From Candidatus Aminicenantota bacterium (lineage in GTDB: Bacteria > Acidobacteriota > Aminicenantia > Aminicenantales > Aminicenantaceae): DNA of 5,339 bases. A program made the translations under genes and the position numbers. The notes beneath the pieces were generated by a model. It searched no databases, was not told the DNA's origin, and saw nothing but the letters and a program-made list of their open reading frames with translations. This document shows positions 1 through 5,339 of this stretch, piece by piece. Where the stretch lies: contig DAOVBT010000174.1 in assembly GCA_030670375.1 (NCBI GenBank), positions 1-5,339 of the forward strand. Reading direction: 5' to 3'. The stretch's first letter is position 1; each line of letters opens with the position of its first letter.

Positions 1-173
1 TTCTGTTTTTTTAAGGTCATCCTGTTCTCTGCGGCCTTTTTCCCATTCCTTTTAGTACTCCCATACAATAATTCAGTGCCTGTTTTCACCATCGAGAGCT
101 TCTGATACCTTTTAATTAAAATTTGCGAACTTGTTCTTGCCAAAGATTGATTTATGTAATACTTTTATGAAAT

Positions 174-184
174 CCTATCATAGG
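174..184. promoter_or_regulatory. Short palindrome in the leader of the zinc-finger gene
   Basis: CCTAT-C-ATAGG is a perfect 5-bp inverted repeat around one central base, ending 26 bp before the start codon at 211. Its position between the likely promoter zone and the ribosome binding site would suit an operator or a small leader hairpin. A palindrome this short is expected by chance now and then in AT-rich DNA. I found no convincing -35/-10 pair with normal spacing upstream: TTGCCA at 137-142 and TAATAC at 157-162 are only 14 bp apart. The role is therefore speculative. Confidence 0.2.
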
Positions 185-199
185 TAAACGTAAATAGAC

Positions 200-203
200 A
201 GGA
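200..203 (+). promoter_or_regulatory. Ribosome binding site of the zinc-finger gene
   Basis: AGGA lies 7 nt before the ATG at 211, which is normal Shine-Dalgarno spacing. It supports this ATG as the start, and the first zinc-finger cysteine follows only 9 residues in. Confidence 0.6.
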
Positions 204-210
204 CGAAGAT

Positions 211-1941
211 ATGGCAAAATTAGGGACCAAAGGAAAGTGTCAGTTTTGCAAACAAACTTTCACTAAGGAGGAGATGGAGGGGCATCTCGAGTCGTGTGTT
301 TCAAGAAAAGATGCTGTGGATAAACGGATCAAAAAATCCGGACCTCGAAAAACCGGGGTCTTCCATATTCTTGCAGAGGGCTATTACGAAGCGGATTACT
401 GGCTTCATCTTGACATCCAGGCCGATACTACACTCCGTGACCTGGATCGTTTTCTCAGAGACATCTGGTTGGAATGCTGCGGACATATGAGTTCTTTTAC
501 GATCGAGGGAAAAATTTATCTCTCTCAATTGTTTGAGGAACCTGCTGTATTGGGACCGAGGCATGAAGAGTATGATATGGATTTTGAGCTGAAAGATGTC
601 CTGCGCCCCAGGCTGAAATTTTTACATGACTATGACTTTGGAACAACCACGAGGCTTGGTCTAAAGGTCCTGTCCTACCGGGAAGGAGAGATCAGGGGCA
701 AAAAAGTTCAATTGTTGGCCCGGAATGATCCTCCAATGATTTTCTGCGATGTTTGCAGGCAAAGAAAGGCCGCGGTCATCTGCACGGAATGCAAATGGAC
801 GAGTGATGGCTGGCTCTGTAATTATTGCGCCCATGCTCATGAATGCGATGAGGAGATGTTCCTGCCTGTCGTCAATTCTCCGCGAGTGGGAGAGTGCGGA
901 TATGAAGGCAGCTTCTGGGCAGATATGCCAAAAACACTCAAGGACGACGACCTGTGTCCCTGTGGATCAGGCGAGGAATATATCAAGTGCTGCTGGATCC
1001 GAGATGTGATGCAGGAAAAAAGAGAGAAGTCAAGAATTCCCTTTGAAGAACTCAATGAGGCCACCAAGGACAAGGTCTTCAAGAACCAAGACGAAATGCA
1101 GAGTTTTGCCGATGACATGATGGATAAGTATAATCGTGAGCCGGATGAGGATTTCCTGGGACTGTCATCCGAACAGACACACCGATTGCTTCATTTTCCC
1201 ATCGAGCAAAATGAGGATATCGTCCAGATTAACAAAAAGCTCCCACCAAAGTTTTTTGAAAAGGCGCCGATTGTTCACGGCACGCTGTTTTTTCTCTCGG
1301 AATTAGCCAAAGTCGAACCACTTAAAGCCACGGCCAAAGGAAATTTACCTCTTAAATTCGCCAGACTTCTGTTTGATGAAATCGATAATTCAAAATTCAA
1401 AGAATGGATCAGTTTCCGGTCGGAAGAAAACTCCAGAACGGTCCTGACTCTCCGGCATGTTCTCAGGATGGCGGGATGGATAAGGAAAGAAAAGAAGAAG
1501 TTCAGGCTGACGAGGAAAGGACACGGTGTGTTGGCCGGGGGTTTTTCCGAACAGGATTTTTTTCATCTCCTGCAAATTTATACCCAGAAATACAACTGGG
1601 GCTTTAACGATCTGTATCCGGAGTTCTGGATCATCCAGGGAGGCTGGCTCTTTTCGCTGTTCATACTGAAAAAAAAGGCCAAAACCTTCACAGAAGATGT
1701 TGTCATCTCCCGTGCTTTCATCAAGGCTTTTCCCGAAATCGTACTGGAGGTTGACGCGACCTACGTCAGCAATTTCGAATACATAACCCGCTGCTATTCT
1801 TCTCGGTTACTGGAAAATTTCTGTGAGTATTTTGGATTTGTGCAAACCCGCCGGAAAAAGAAAGAAAGATCTTTTTCTGGAAGGCTTTTTGTGAAAACCA
1901 GCCCTTTCTTTGATCAATATTTCAACTGGAACGTAAAATGA
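211..1941 (+). CDS. Multi-zinc protein with pRiA4b ORF-3-like domain and SEC-C motif
   Basis: This is a 576-residue protein of unknown function, probably cytoplasmic, with no signal peptide or membrane helix. Domains in order: (a) residues 10-29, a C2HC finger (C10-x2-C13-x11-H25-x3-C29). (b) About 49-170, resembling the plasmid pRiA4b ORF-3 family, with a YWLHLDIQ strand, TLRDLDRFLRDIWLECC helix, FTIEG strand and YDYDFGTTTRLGLKVL near its end; residues 139-152 (HDYDFGTTTRLGLK) mirror the family's YDFGD-type signature, but the usual acidic residue after the glycine is replaced. (c) 179-212, a cysteine/histidine cluster (C179, C182, C191, C194, C203, C206, H208, H210, C212) that could bind two zincs in a cross-brace manner. 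(d) 249-261, a SEC-C motif, CPCGSGEEYIKCC. (e) About 280-576, a mostly helical region with a winged-helix-like stretch near 374-442 (VLRMAGWIRKEKKKFRLTRKG). The SEC-C and pRiA4 matches are from motif memory. No function follows from them beyond zinc binding and likely nucleic-acid or protein contact. It appears to be a single-gene unit, convergent with the phosphoesterase. Confidence 0.85.
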   Translation: MAKLGTKGKCQFCKQTFTKEEMEGHLESCVSRKDAVDKRIKKSGPRKTGVFHILAEGYYEADYWLHLDIQADTTLRDLDRFLRDIWLECCGHMSSFTIEGKIYLSQLFEEPAVLGPRHEEYDMDFELKDVLRPRLKFLHDYDFGTTTRLGLKVLSYREGEIRGKKVQLLARNDPPMIFCDVCRQRKAAVICTECKWTSDGWLCNYCAHAHECDEEMFLPVVNSPRVGECGYEGSFWADMPKTLKDDDLCPCGSGEEYIKCCWIRDVMQEKREKSRIPFEELNEATKDKVFKNQDEMQSFADDMMDKYNREPDEDFLGLSSEQTHRLLHFPIEQNEDIVQINKKLPPKFFEKAPIVHGTLFFLSELAKVEPLKATAKGNLPLKFARLLFDEIDNSKFKEWISFRSEENSRTVLTLRHVLRMAGWIRKEKKKFRLTRKGHGVLAGGFSEQDFFHLLQIYTQKYNWGFNDLYPEFWIIQGGWLFSLFILKKKAKTFTEDVVISRAFIKAFPEIVLEVDATYVSNFEYITRCYSSRLLENFCEYFGFVQTRRKKKERSFSGRLFVKTSPFFDQYFNWNVK

Positions 1942-2088
1942 GGTCAATCCTGTAAACGCTATTTCCCTTGAGTTTCCATGAATATCTCACTTTTGGTGGA
2001 TTTCCTGAAATATACGATGCCGATTGATTGAACCTCCCTTCGGACTCAATATTAGCATAGTTGGGTGACTAATACCTTGTTAAGGGAG

Positions 2089-2117
2089 TTGACAGAAAAA
2101 AGGAACGTTTTGATAAA
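2089..2117 (+). promoter_or_regulatory. Candidate sigma70 promoter in the intergenic region
   Basis: A perfect TTGACA -35 hexamer (2089-2094) is followed after exactly 17 bp by GATAAA (2112-2117), a 4-of-6 match to the -10 consensus. It is the best-spaced promoter-like pair I found in the window. It reads rightward into the inverted-repeat segment at 2118-2178, where no protein gene starts. It could drive a small RNA or be chance. No transcript end is obvious. Confidence 0.35.
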
Positions 2118-2178
2118 AGTGCCAGGGCGTCAGCAAAAGGGGGGTTATTGATGGGAATTAAGGGGATTCCCTGACACT
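2118..2178. repeat. Inverted-repeat segment with nested hairpin (REP-like or sRNA-like)
   Basis: The outer arms AGTGCCAGGG (2118-2127) and CCCTGACACT (2169-2178) are complementary over 10 nt with one mismatch. Nested inside is GGGAAT (2153-2158), a 7-nt loop, then ATTCCC (2166-2171), a perfect 6-bp stem. The two pairings share bases 2169-2171, so they compete rather than stack fully. A run of six G's (2139-2144) lies in the loop. Possible readings are a REP/MITE-type extragenic palindrome, a relic of an insertion-sequence end, or a structured small RNA downstream of the TTGACA promoter. No transposase is nearby and no other copy is seen in this window. Confidence 0.35.
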
Positions 2179-2266
2179 GAAATTATTATACCACAAAAGA
2201 TCGTTTATGCAAAATATATTACGTTACTCCTGGTTGTTTCTTTTCCACTTTGTGCTTACAATGGTG

Positions 2267-2282
2267 ATTTTGGCACCAAAAT
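2267..2282. promoter_or_regulatory. 16-bp near-palindrome, possible operator
   Basis: ATTTTGG-CA-CCAAAAT has 7-bp perfect arms and a 2-bp centre, the size and symmetry of a site for a dimeric repressor. Its right half also takes part in a second fold, TTGGC/GCCAA at 2270-2274 and 2284-2288. No gene start lies close by on either strand, so no target is apparent. Confidence 0.25.
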
Positions 2283-2406
2283 GGCCAATTTAAGTCTCAG
2301 AATTACGAAGATTTTCAGGAAATTTTATTTTATATCAACGATTTAGAACAGCCAAGCACCAATATCGAACCCTAATAATTGGCATTTGGGGGCTAGATTC
2401 ATTGAA

Positions 2407-2430
2407 ATGTCACATTATGTCACTTTAAAA
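2407..2430 (+). repeat. Solitary copy of the TCAC repeat motif
   Basis: This 24-bp segment begins ATGTCACATTATGTCACTTT and ends in four A's. It matches 4097-4120 at 22 of 24 positions, in the same orientation. It contains two TCAC cores 10 bp apart (2410 and 2420). With the array at 4080-4116 it brackets the receiver and phosphoesterase genes. It may be a protein-binding site or the trace of a duplicated segment. It lies about 175 bp beyond the stop codon of the phosphoesterase gene. Confidence 0.5.
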
Positions 2431-2604
2431 TTCACCAAAAATATTTATATTAAACATATGGCATCCTGTTTTGCTGGAGGCAGGAAATCACTCCTTTTTG
2501 GCATATTGCCTGTTTCCCCAATTTGCGAAATACAGCCAGCATATACTCTTCCGTCAGCATGGTTTTTGTCCTAAAAAGAATCTTTGTGATGTCTCCCTCC
2601 GATA

Positions 2605-3528
2605 TCAAAGACTCACAAAAACATCCAAAAGATCTGCCAGGCATCCATGGAGCGGCTCCCGCACAACTTTCAAACGCCCGTTGTCATCGGGGTCGGCTAT
2701 GATGTGCCATTTGACGAGGGAGATCATCATTTCTCTGATCTCCAGACAGGTCACACATCTGGGATGGACCCCGCTCCCGCTGTTGAAATAATAGGGCTCG
2801 GTTTCCATCCCGGCTAGATTCTGCTGCTTGCTCAAGGACATGAAAATCGGGCGGTGGGTGTGCCCGGCAACGGCGACCATCCGATTTTTTCTCGCCCATT
2901 CCATAATGCCTAGCTCCACTTTGTTTCGTTTCTTGATGCTCTGGGCAGGACTTGTCGGGTCTTTCCATCCGAATCCGTTCTGGAGGGGGCGCCAGAAATG
3001 TCGCACGAAAAACCGTCCCACCGGTGCCAGAGAATCATTAATAAAATCTCCCTGGTGGCCGTGGAACAAAAAAATCTTGTTCCCAATCATAGCCGTCTCA
3101 TAGATCTCCAGATTGTGGAAGAGGCCGGCTATATGGGTTCGGGCTGCCTCCAGCGCCCTCTCAAGCCATTTATCGTTTCCCATCTGCAAATTGTGATTCC
3201 CGAGGGTATAACACAACCTGTTTTCCCGATGGAATTTATCCATCAGGCGGAATATGTTCCCGTGGGCCCTCACAATGTCGGCAAAATGGCGATTTTCGTA
3301 CAGTTCATCTCCGTCGCCCAGCTCGATATAAGTAAAGCTTTCTCCGTAGTAGAAATCTAGAGCATTCGCAAAAATAAGGGAATTATGCATAAAATCATCG
3401 GCCCAATCTCCCAGTCCCCTGTGAAGGTCGCTGAAGATCACAAATTTGGCGTCTACTGTCAGTTCATATCTTTTCTCGTTTTTTGCAAGGGCTTTATCTA
3501 AAGCGGGTCCGATTCTGATAAAACACAT
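2605..3528 (-). CDS. Calcineurin-like metallophosphoesterase (LpxH-like fold family)
   Basis: This 307-residue protein is predicted to be a two-metal hydrolase of a phosphate mono- or diester. All signature blocks are present in order: SDLH (D34, H36), ELGDGDE (D72), LGNHN (N111, H112), FHGHQGD (H156, H158) and AGHTH (H223, H225). A C-terminal YFNSGSGVHPRCVTCLEI strand segment at 247-264 is followed by ISLVKWHI. The GDGDELYEN loop, and the insertion between the HGHQGD and GHTH blocks, recall UDP-2,3-diacylglucosamine hydrolase relatives, but residues for lipid A precursor binding cannot be confirmed, so I do not call it lpxH. There is no signal peptide, so it is likely cytoplasmic. An in-frame TGA two codons upstream fixes the ATG at 3528 as the first possible ATG start. 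Purine-rich GGAAGGGG lies 11 nt upstream. The receiver gene lies 100 bp upstream on the same strand without a visible terminator, so co-transcription is plausible. The substrate is unknown. Confidence 0.9.
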   Translation of the reverse strand: MCFIRIGPALDKALAKNEKRYELTVDAKFVIFSDLHRGLGDWADDFMHNSLIFANALDFYYGESFTYIELGDGDELYENRHFADIVRAHGNIFRLMDKFHRENRLCYTLGNHNLQMGNDKWLERALEAARTHIAGLFHNLEIYETAMIGNKIFLFHGHQGDFINDSLAPVGRFFVRHFWRPLQNGFGWKDPTSPAQSIKKRNKVELGIMEWARKNRMVAVAGHTHRPIFMSLSKQQNLAGMETEPYYFNSGSGVHPRCVTCLEIREMMISLVKWHIIADPDDNGRLKVVREPLHGCLADLLDVFVSL

Positions 3529-3539
3529 GGTTCACCATA

Positions 3540-3547
3540 CCCCTTCC
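3540..3547 (-). promoter_or_regulatory. Ribosome binding site of the phosphoesterase gene
   Basis: On the minus strand GGAAGGGG ends 11 nt before the ATG at 3528, slightly long spacing. A weaker GGTGA sits only 3 nt before the ATG. The 100-bp gap between the two minus-strand genes holds no strong hairpin and only a weak promoter-like pair (TTGGTG, 17 bp, TAAATA). Confidence 0.4.
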
Positions 3548-3628
3548 ATGGCAGATCCCCTCATCTAGTCTATTTAGCAGCCAAAAAATCACCCACCAAT
3601 TTTAGTCCCCATCACCAAACCCCCCTGT

Positions 3629-3994
3629 TTATATGTTTTCCCTTACTTTGTTCAATAACGCATCCCGGTCAAAAGGCTTCGCCATCAGATAAATACCCTC
3701 TTGAGTGCTGCTGTATTGTTCTTCTTCCTTCTTGATCAAGGATGACAAAAATATTATCGGAATGTTTTGTGTCGAAGGATCTTTTTTCAAGATCGATGCA
3801 ACCTCGCTTCCGTCCATATCGGGCATCACGATATCCAGGATGATCAAATTCGGGTGGTCATTTTTGGCAATATTAACGGCTTCGTATCCTCCAGAGGCTT
3901 GGAGAACATGGTATTCATTGCTGCTAAAGATATTCCTGAGCATTTTAAGATTGAGCGAATCATCGTCAACGATGAGGATTTTTTTGTATCTCAT
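3629..3994 (-). CDS. Stand-alone response-regulator receiver domain protein
   Basis: This 121-residue protein is essentially one CheY-like receiver domain with no output domain. Visible residues: the acidic triad D10-D11-D12 in ILIVDDD, phospho-acceptor D54 in IILDIVMPDMDG, S84 at the conserved Ser/Thr position (IIFLSS), Y102, and K106 in MAKPFD. The full catalytic set suggests that it can be phosphorylated. It would pass the signal by protein contact or act as a phosphate sink. No histidine kinase lies in the window, so the donor is elsewhere or beyond the edges. A TAA directly abuts the ATG upstream, which fixes the start. AAGG sits 10 nt before it. It is transcribed divergently from the HTH-TPR regulator and lies upstream of the phosphoesterase on the same strand. 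It resembles receivers of the CheY/DivK type; the specific partner cannot be told from sequence. Confidence 0.92.
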   Translation of the reverse strand: MRYKKILIVDDDSLNLKMLRNIFSSNEYHVLQASGGYEAVNIAKNDHPNLIILDIVMPDMDGSEVASILKKDPSTQNIPIIFLSSLIKKEEEQYSSTQEGIYLMAKPFDRDALLNKVRENI

Positions 3995-4027
3995 TTAAAG
4001 TACGCCTTGAAGAATATCCTTCCTCTA

Positions 4028-4054
4028 TGTATAAGTTTTGATGTAAAAAGGCAA
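4028..4054 (-). promoter_or_regulatory. Candidate promoter of the receiver gene
   Basis: Read on the minus strand, TTGCCT (4054-4049) and TATACA (4033-4028) form a -35/-10-like pair with a 15-bp spacer, shorter than the 17-bp optimum. Transcription would start about 25 nt upstream of the gene. The tandem-repeat array lies immediately upstream of the -35, a typical place for an activator site. Confidence 0.3.
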
Positions 4055-4062
4055 AAAATCAA

Positions 4063-4133
4063 CCTTTTGAGGCAAAATGTCACATTATTTCACATTATGT
4101 CACATTATTTCACTTTGAAAATGCCTCAAAAGG
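4063..4133. repeat. 12-bp inverted repeat enclosing the tandem TCAC array
   Basis: CCTTTTGAGGCA (4063-4074) and TGCCTCAAAAGG (4122-4133) are perfect reverse complements, 47 bp apart. Together they frame the tandem array exactly in the middle of the divergent intergenic region. As RNA or cruciform DNA the arms would make a 12-bp stem. As DNA they could be two half-sites for a looping or dimeric regulator, or the ends of a 71-bp miniature element. No flanking target-site duplication is evident. Confidence 0.6.
4080..4116. repeat. Tandem 10-bp TCACATTATK direct repeats
   Basis: Three consecutive 10-mers TCACATTATT, TCACATTATG, TCACATTATT (starting at 4080, 4090, 4100) are followed by a degenerate fourth unit, TCACTTT, at 4110. 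The 10-bp period puts every TCAC core on the same face of the helix, as in direct-repeat binding sites of OmpR/PhoB-type regulators. The array lies between the divergent receiver and HTH-TPR genes, 133 bp from the chosen start of the latter, so it could control either. Units of 10 bp without spacers are not a CRISPR. Confidence 0.65.
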
Positions 4134-4248
4134 TAATATCGTAAACTTCAGAATGGCAAATTCTAGAATGTCGGGCCCTTCTCAAAATGTTCCGATTGAC
4201 AAAATTTTTCCAAAAAGTGATAATAATCTGGAGAATATGGGGCTCAGC

Positions 4249-5339
4249 ATGAAGAGAAGTGATATCCTTCACTCATGGAAAGAAATTTCCGCATACCTGG
4301 ATAGAGATGTCAGAACATGTCACAGGTGGGAAGATGAGCTGGGATTGCCGATTTACCGGATTGATGAGAATTCCCCAAGGTCGAAAGTTTTTGCTTACAA
4401 AAAAGAAATCGATGAATGGCTGAGGGAAAGAGCGAATAATCATCAAGACGAAAAAAATTCCTCGTTTTGGACAAACAGAGGAGTGATTGCCGGATTAGCC
4501 ATTGGCTTTTTGTTATTATCCGTCTTTTTTGCATGGCTTTATTTCTTTAAAAATCCTCCGGTTTCGTCTCTGTCCGAGCTTACATTATCCGTTCTTCCGT
4601 TTAAAAATCTCAATTCCTCAGAATATGATGAATATTTCTCCGAAGGCATTACGAATGAAATAAAGTGGAACCTGATCCGATTGAACAAAATCAGAGTGAT
4701 CTCTGGATCTTTGGATGAGCTGAACCTATATCCCGCCCAAGACAGGGAGATGTTCGGTCAGAAGCTCAAGCCGGACTATCTTGTGATGGGTGAGTTAAGG
4801 CAGGACAAGGACAAGATTTTGTTAAGCATCAGTCTGATCAGAGCAGAGGATAACAAAAACCTGTGGAATGGATCGTATGAAAGCGATCAAGACGACATCT
4901 TAAACATCATCCAGAGCATCAGTCACAAGATCCACGAACAATTGAATGTCAAGGTGGATGAAGCCCTTTTTGATCAGTCAAAAAGAGGCAAAACCAGTGA
5001 CTTTTCGGCATTTGATACCTATCTTAAAGGAAATTTTGTCTCAAATAGAATTAGCAGACAGGATGCTGATCCCTGGAAGCTGTACCATCAAGGAAAATAT
5101 CTTTTAGGAAGATGGACACCAGAAAGCAATGAATTGGCTATCAGCCTTTTTAACCAGGCCATCGAGATCGATAGCAATTATGCACTCGCATACATCGGAT
5201 TAGCCCAATGTTATGCGTATTATGTCAATATGGAATGGGATTCTGACATCGAATGGCTGAACAAAGCAGAAGTCCTGCTAAATGAAGCTCAGGAAATTTC
5301 CCCTGATATTTCAGAATATTACAGCACTATAATCGAGAT
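4249..5339 (+). CDS. HTH-TM-TolB-like-TPR regulator, 3' end beyond the window
   Basis: An open frame runs off the right edge: 363 complete codons without a stop. Domains: residues 10-58 form an HTH of MerR/excisionase type (SWKEISAYLDRDVRTCHRWE, then LGLPIYRID and KVFAYKKEIDEWL). Residues 78-100 form one hydrophobic transmembrane helix. About 111-235 is a TolB/FlgO-like domain (LSVLPFKNL, YFSEGITNEI, YLVMGELR, IQSISHKIHEQL). From about 276 come TPR units (AISLFNQAIEIDSNYALAYIGLAQCYAYY). The topology suggests a cytoplasmic DNA-binding head with periplasmic TolB-like and TPR parts, analogous to CadC-type one-component sensors. Known relatives occur in Acidobacteria and Deltaproteobacteria. In-frame ATGs at 4153, 4168 and 4237 are possible earlier starts. 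I chose 4249 because the HTH follows at once and a GGGG lies 6 nt upstream; the GGAG at 4230-4233 is only 3 nt from 4237. The true DNA target and signal are unknown. Confidence 0.85.
   Translation, partial: MKRSDILHSWKEISAYLDRDVRTCHRWEDELGLPIYRIDENSPRSKVFAYKKEIDEWLRERANNHQDEKNSSFWTNRGVIAGLAIGFLLLSVFFAWLYFFKNPPVSSLSELTLSVLPFKNLNSSEYDEYFSEGITNEIKWNLIRLNKIRVISGSLDELNLYPAQDREMFGQKLKPDYLVMGELRQDKDKILLSISLIRAEDNKNLWNGSYESDQDDILNIIQSISHKIHEQLNVKVDEALFDQSKRGKTSDFSAFDTYLKGNFVSNRISRQDADPWKLYHQGKYLLGRWTPESNELAISLFNQAIEIDSNYALAYIGLAQCYAYYVNMEWDSDIEWLNKAEVLLNEAQEISPDISEYYSTIIE

Larger units (their letters stand above)
1942..2604. other. Long convergent intergenic region (663 bp)
   Basis: The zinc-finger gene and the phosphoesterase gene point into this gap. 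I see no convincing protein-coding gene: the short ORFs present lack a good ribosome binding site and resemble no family. I also see no classic rho-independent terminator (GC-rich stem plus T-run) for either gene. The best stem near the left gene is ATTGA/TCAAT at 2027-2031 and 2046-2050, with a TCC/GGA inner stem, and it has no T-tract. Candidate elements are listed separately: a promoter and inverted repeat at 2089-2178, a near-palindrome at 2267-2282, and a TCAC repeat at 2407-2430. The stretch 2300-2460 is strongly AT-rich. Confidence 0.7.

Noticed and set aside
1..92. Minus-strand frame open from an ATG at 92 through the left edge (30 codons, lysine-rich).
   Set aside because: Too short to judge, no Shine-Dalgarno before the ATG, and no recognisable motif. 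It might be the start of a gene leaving the window but cannot be supported.
837..1118. Minus-strand ORF inside the zinc-finger gene.
   Set aside because: Antisense shadow of a strongly supported coding region. Serine-rich composition with no motif.
2386..2574. Plus-strand 62-codon ORF in the convergent gap beginning just before the TCAC motif.
   Set aside because: Its MSHYVTLK segment is only the translation of the DNA repeat, which gives a similar peptide at 4099 in another spurious frame. No ribosome binding site.
2998..3360. Plus-strand 120-codon ORF opposite the phosphoesterase gene.
   Set aside because: Antisense to a gene with all metallophosphoesterase motifs. No independent support.
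2605..3528. Naming the phosphoesterase lpxH.
   Set aside because: Shared motifs define the fold and metal site only. The lipid-binding features of true LpxH cannot be confirmed and the length is greater than I expect for LpxH (about 240 aa).
4080..4116. CRISPR array.
   Set aside because: Repeat units are 10 bp and contiguous, with no unique spacers and no cas genes.
2407..4120. Composite transposon or insertion sequence bounded by the 24-bp repeats.
   Set aside because: No transposase or integrase gene, the repeats are direct and short, and no target-site duplication is seen. Kept only as a hypothesis in the findings.
3767..4144. Plus-strand ORF opposite the receiver gene reaching into the repeat array.
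   Set aside because: Mostly antisense to the receiver domain, with its tail encoded by the non-coding repeats.
4310..4534. Minus-strand ORF within the HTH-TPR gene.
   Set aside because: Antisense shadow of the HTH and transmembrane coding region.

Overview
The window looks like bacterial chromosome of moderate to low GC with standard codon use and Shine-Dalgarno-led genes. No rRNA, tRNA, CRISPR or transposase gene is visible. The most telling gene is at the right end: a membrane-anchored regulator with an N-terminal HTH, one transmembrane helix, a TolB/FlgO-like domain and TPRs. That architecture is common in Acidobacteria and in Deltaproteobacteria such as Desulfobacterales. Together with the pRiA4_ORF3/SEC-C protein, this makes a Gram-negative Desulfobacterota-like host my best guess, but no phylogenetic marker is present and the assignment is tentative.

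Layout: (1) 1-210 is a leader with no supported gene. (2) 211-1941 (+) encodes a 576-aa multi-zinc protein: an N-terminal C2HC finger, a pRiA4b ORF-3-like domain, a Cys/His-rich zinc cluster, a SEC-C motif, and a C-terminal helical part of unknown function. (3) 1942-2604 is a 663-bp gap between convergent genes. It is not featureless: it holds a good sigma70-like promoter reading into an inverted-repeat segment, a separate 16-bp near-palindrome, and a solitary copy of a TCAC-based repeat that recurs at 4097-4120. (4) 2605-3528 (-) encodes a calcineurin-like metallophosphoesterase with a complete metal-ligand set. (5) 3629-3994 (-) encodes a stand-alone response-regulator receiver domain. It lies 100 bp upstream of the phosphoesterase on the same strand, so the two may form a receiver-phosphoesterase transcription unit. 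(6) 3995-4248 is a divergent intergenic region with the most striking non-coding structure here: three 10-bp TCACATTATK repeats in tandem plus a fourth degenerate unit, enclosed by a perfect 12-bp inverted repeat. (7) 4249 to the right edge (+) is the HTH-TM-TolB-TPR regulator, cut off by the window end.

Working model (inference): the HTH regulator and the receiver/phosphoesterase pair are divergently transcribed from a shared control region. The helically phased TCAC repeats are candidate operator sites for the regulator or another DNA-binding protein. A 22/24-identical copy of the repeat lies beyond the far end of the phosphoesterase gene, so the receiver-phosphoesterase pair is bracketed by the same motif. 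The zinc-finger protein at the left has no evident functional tie to the rest.
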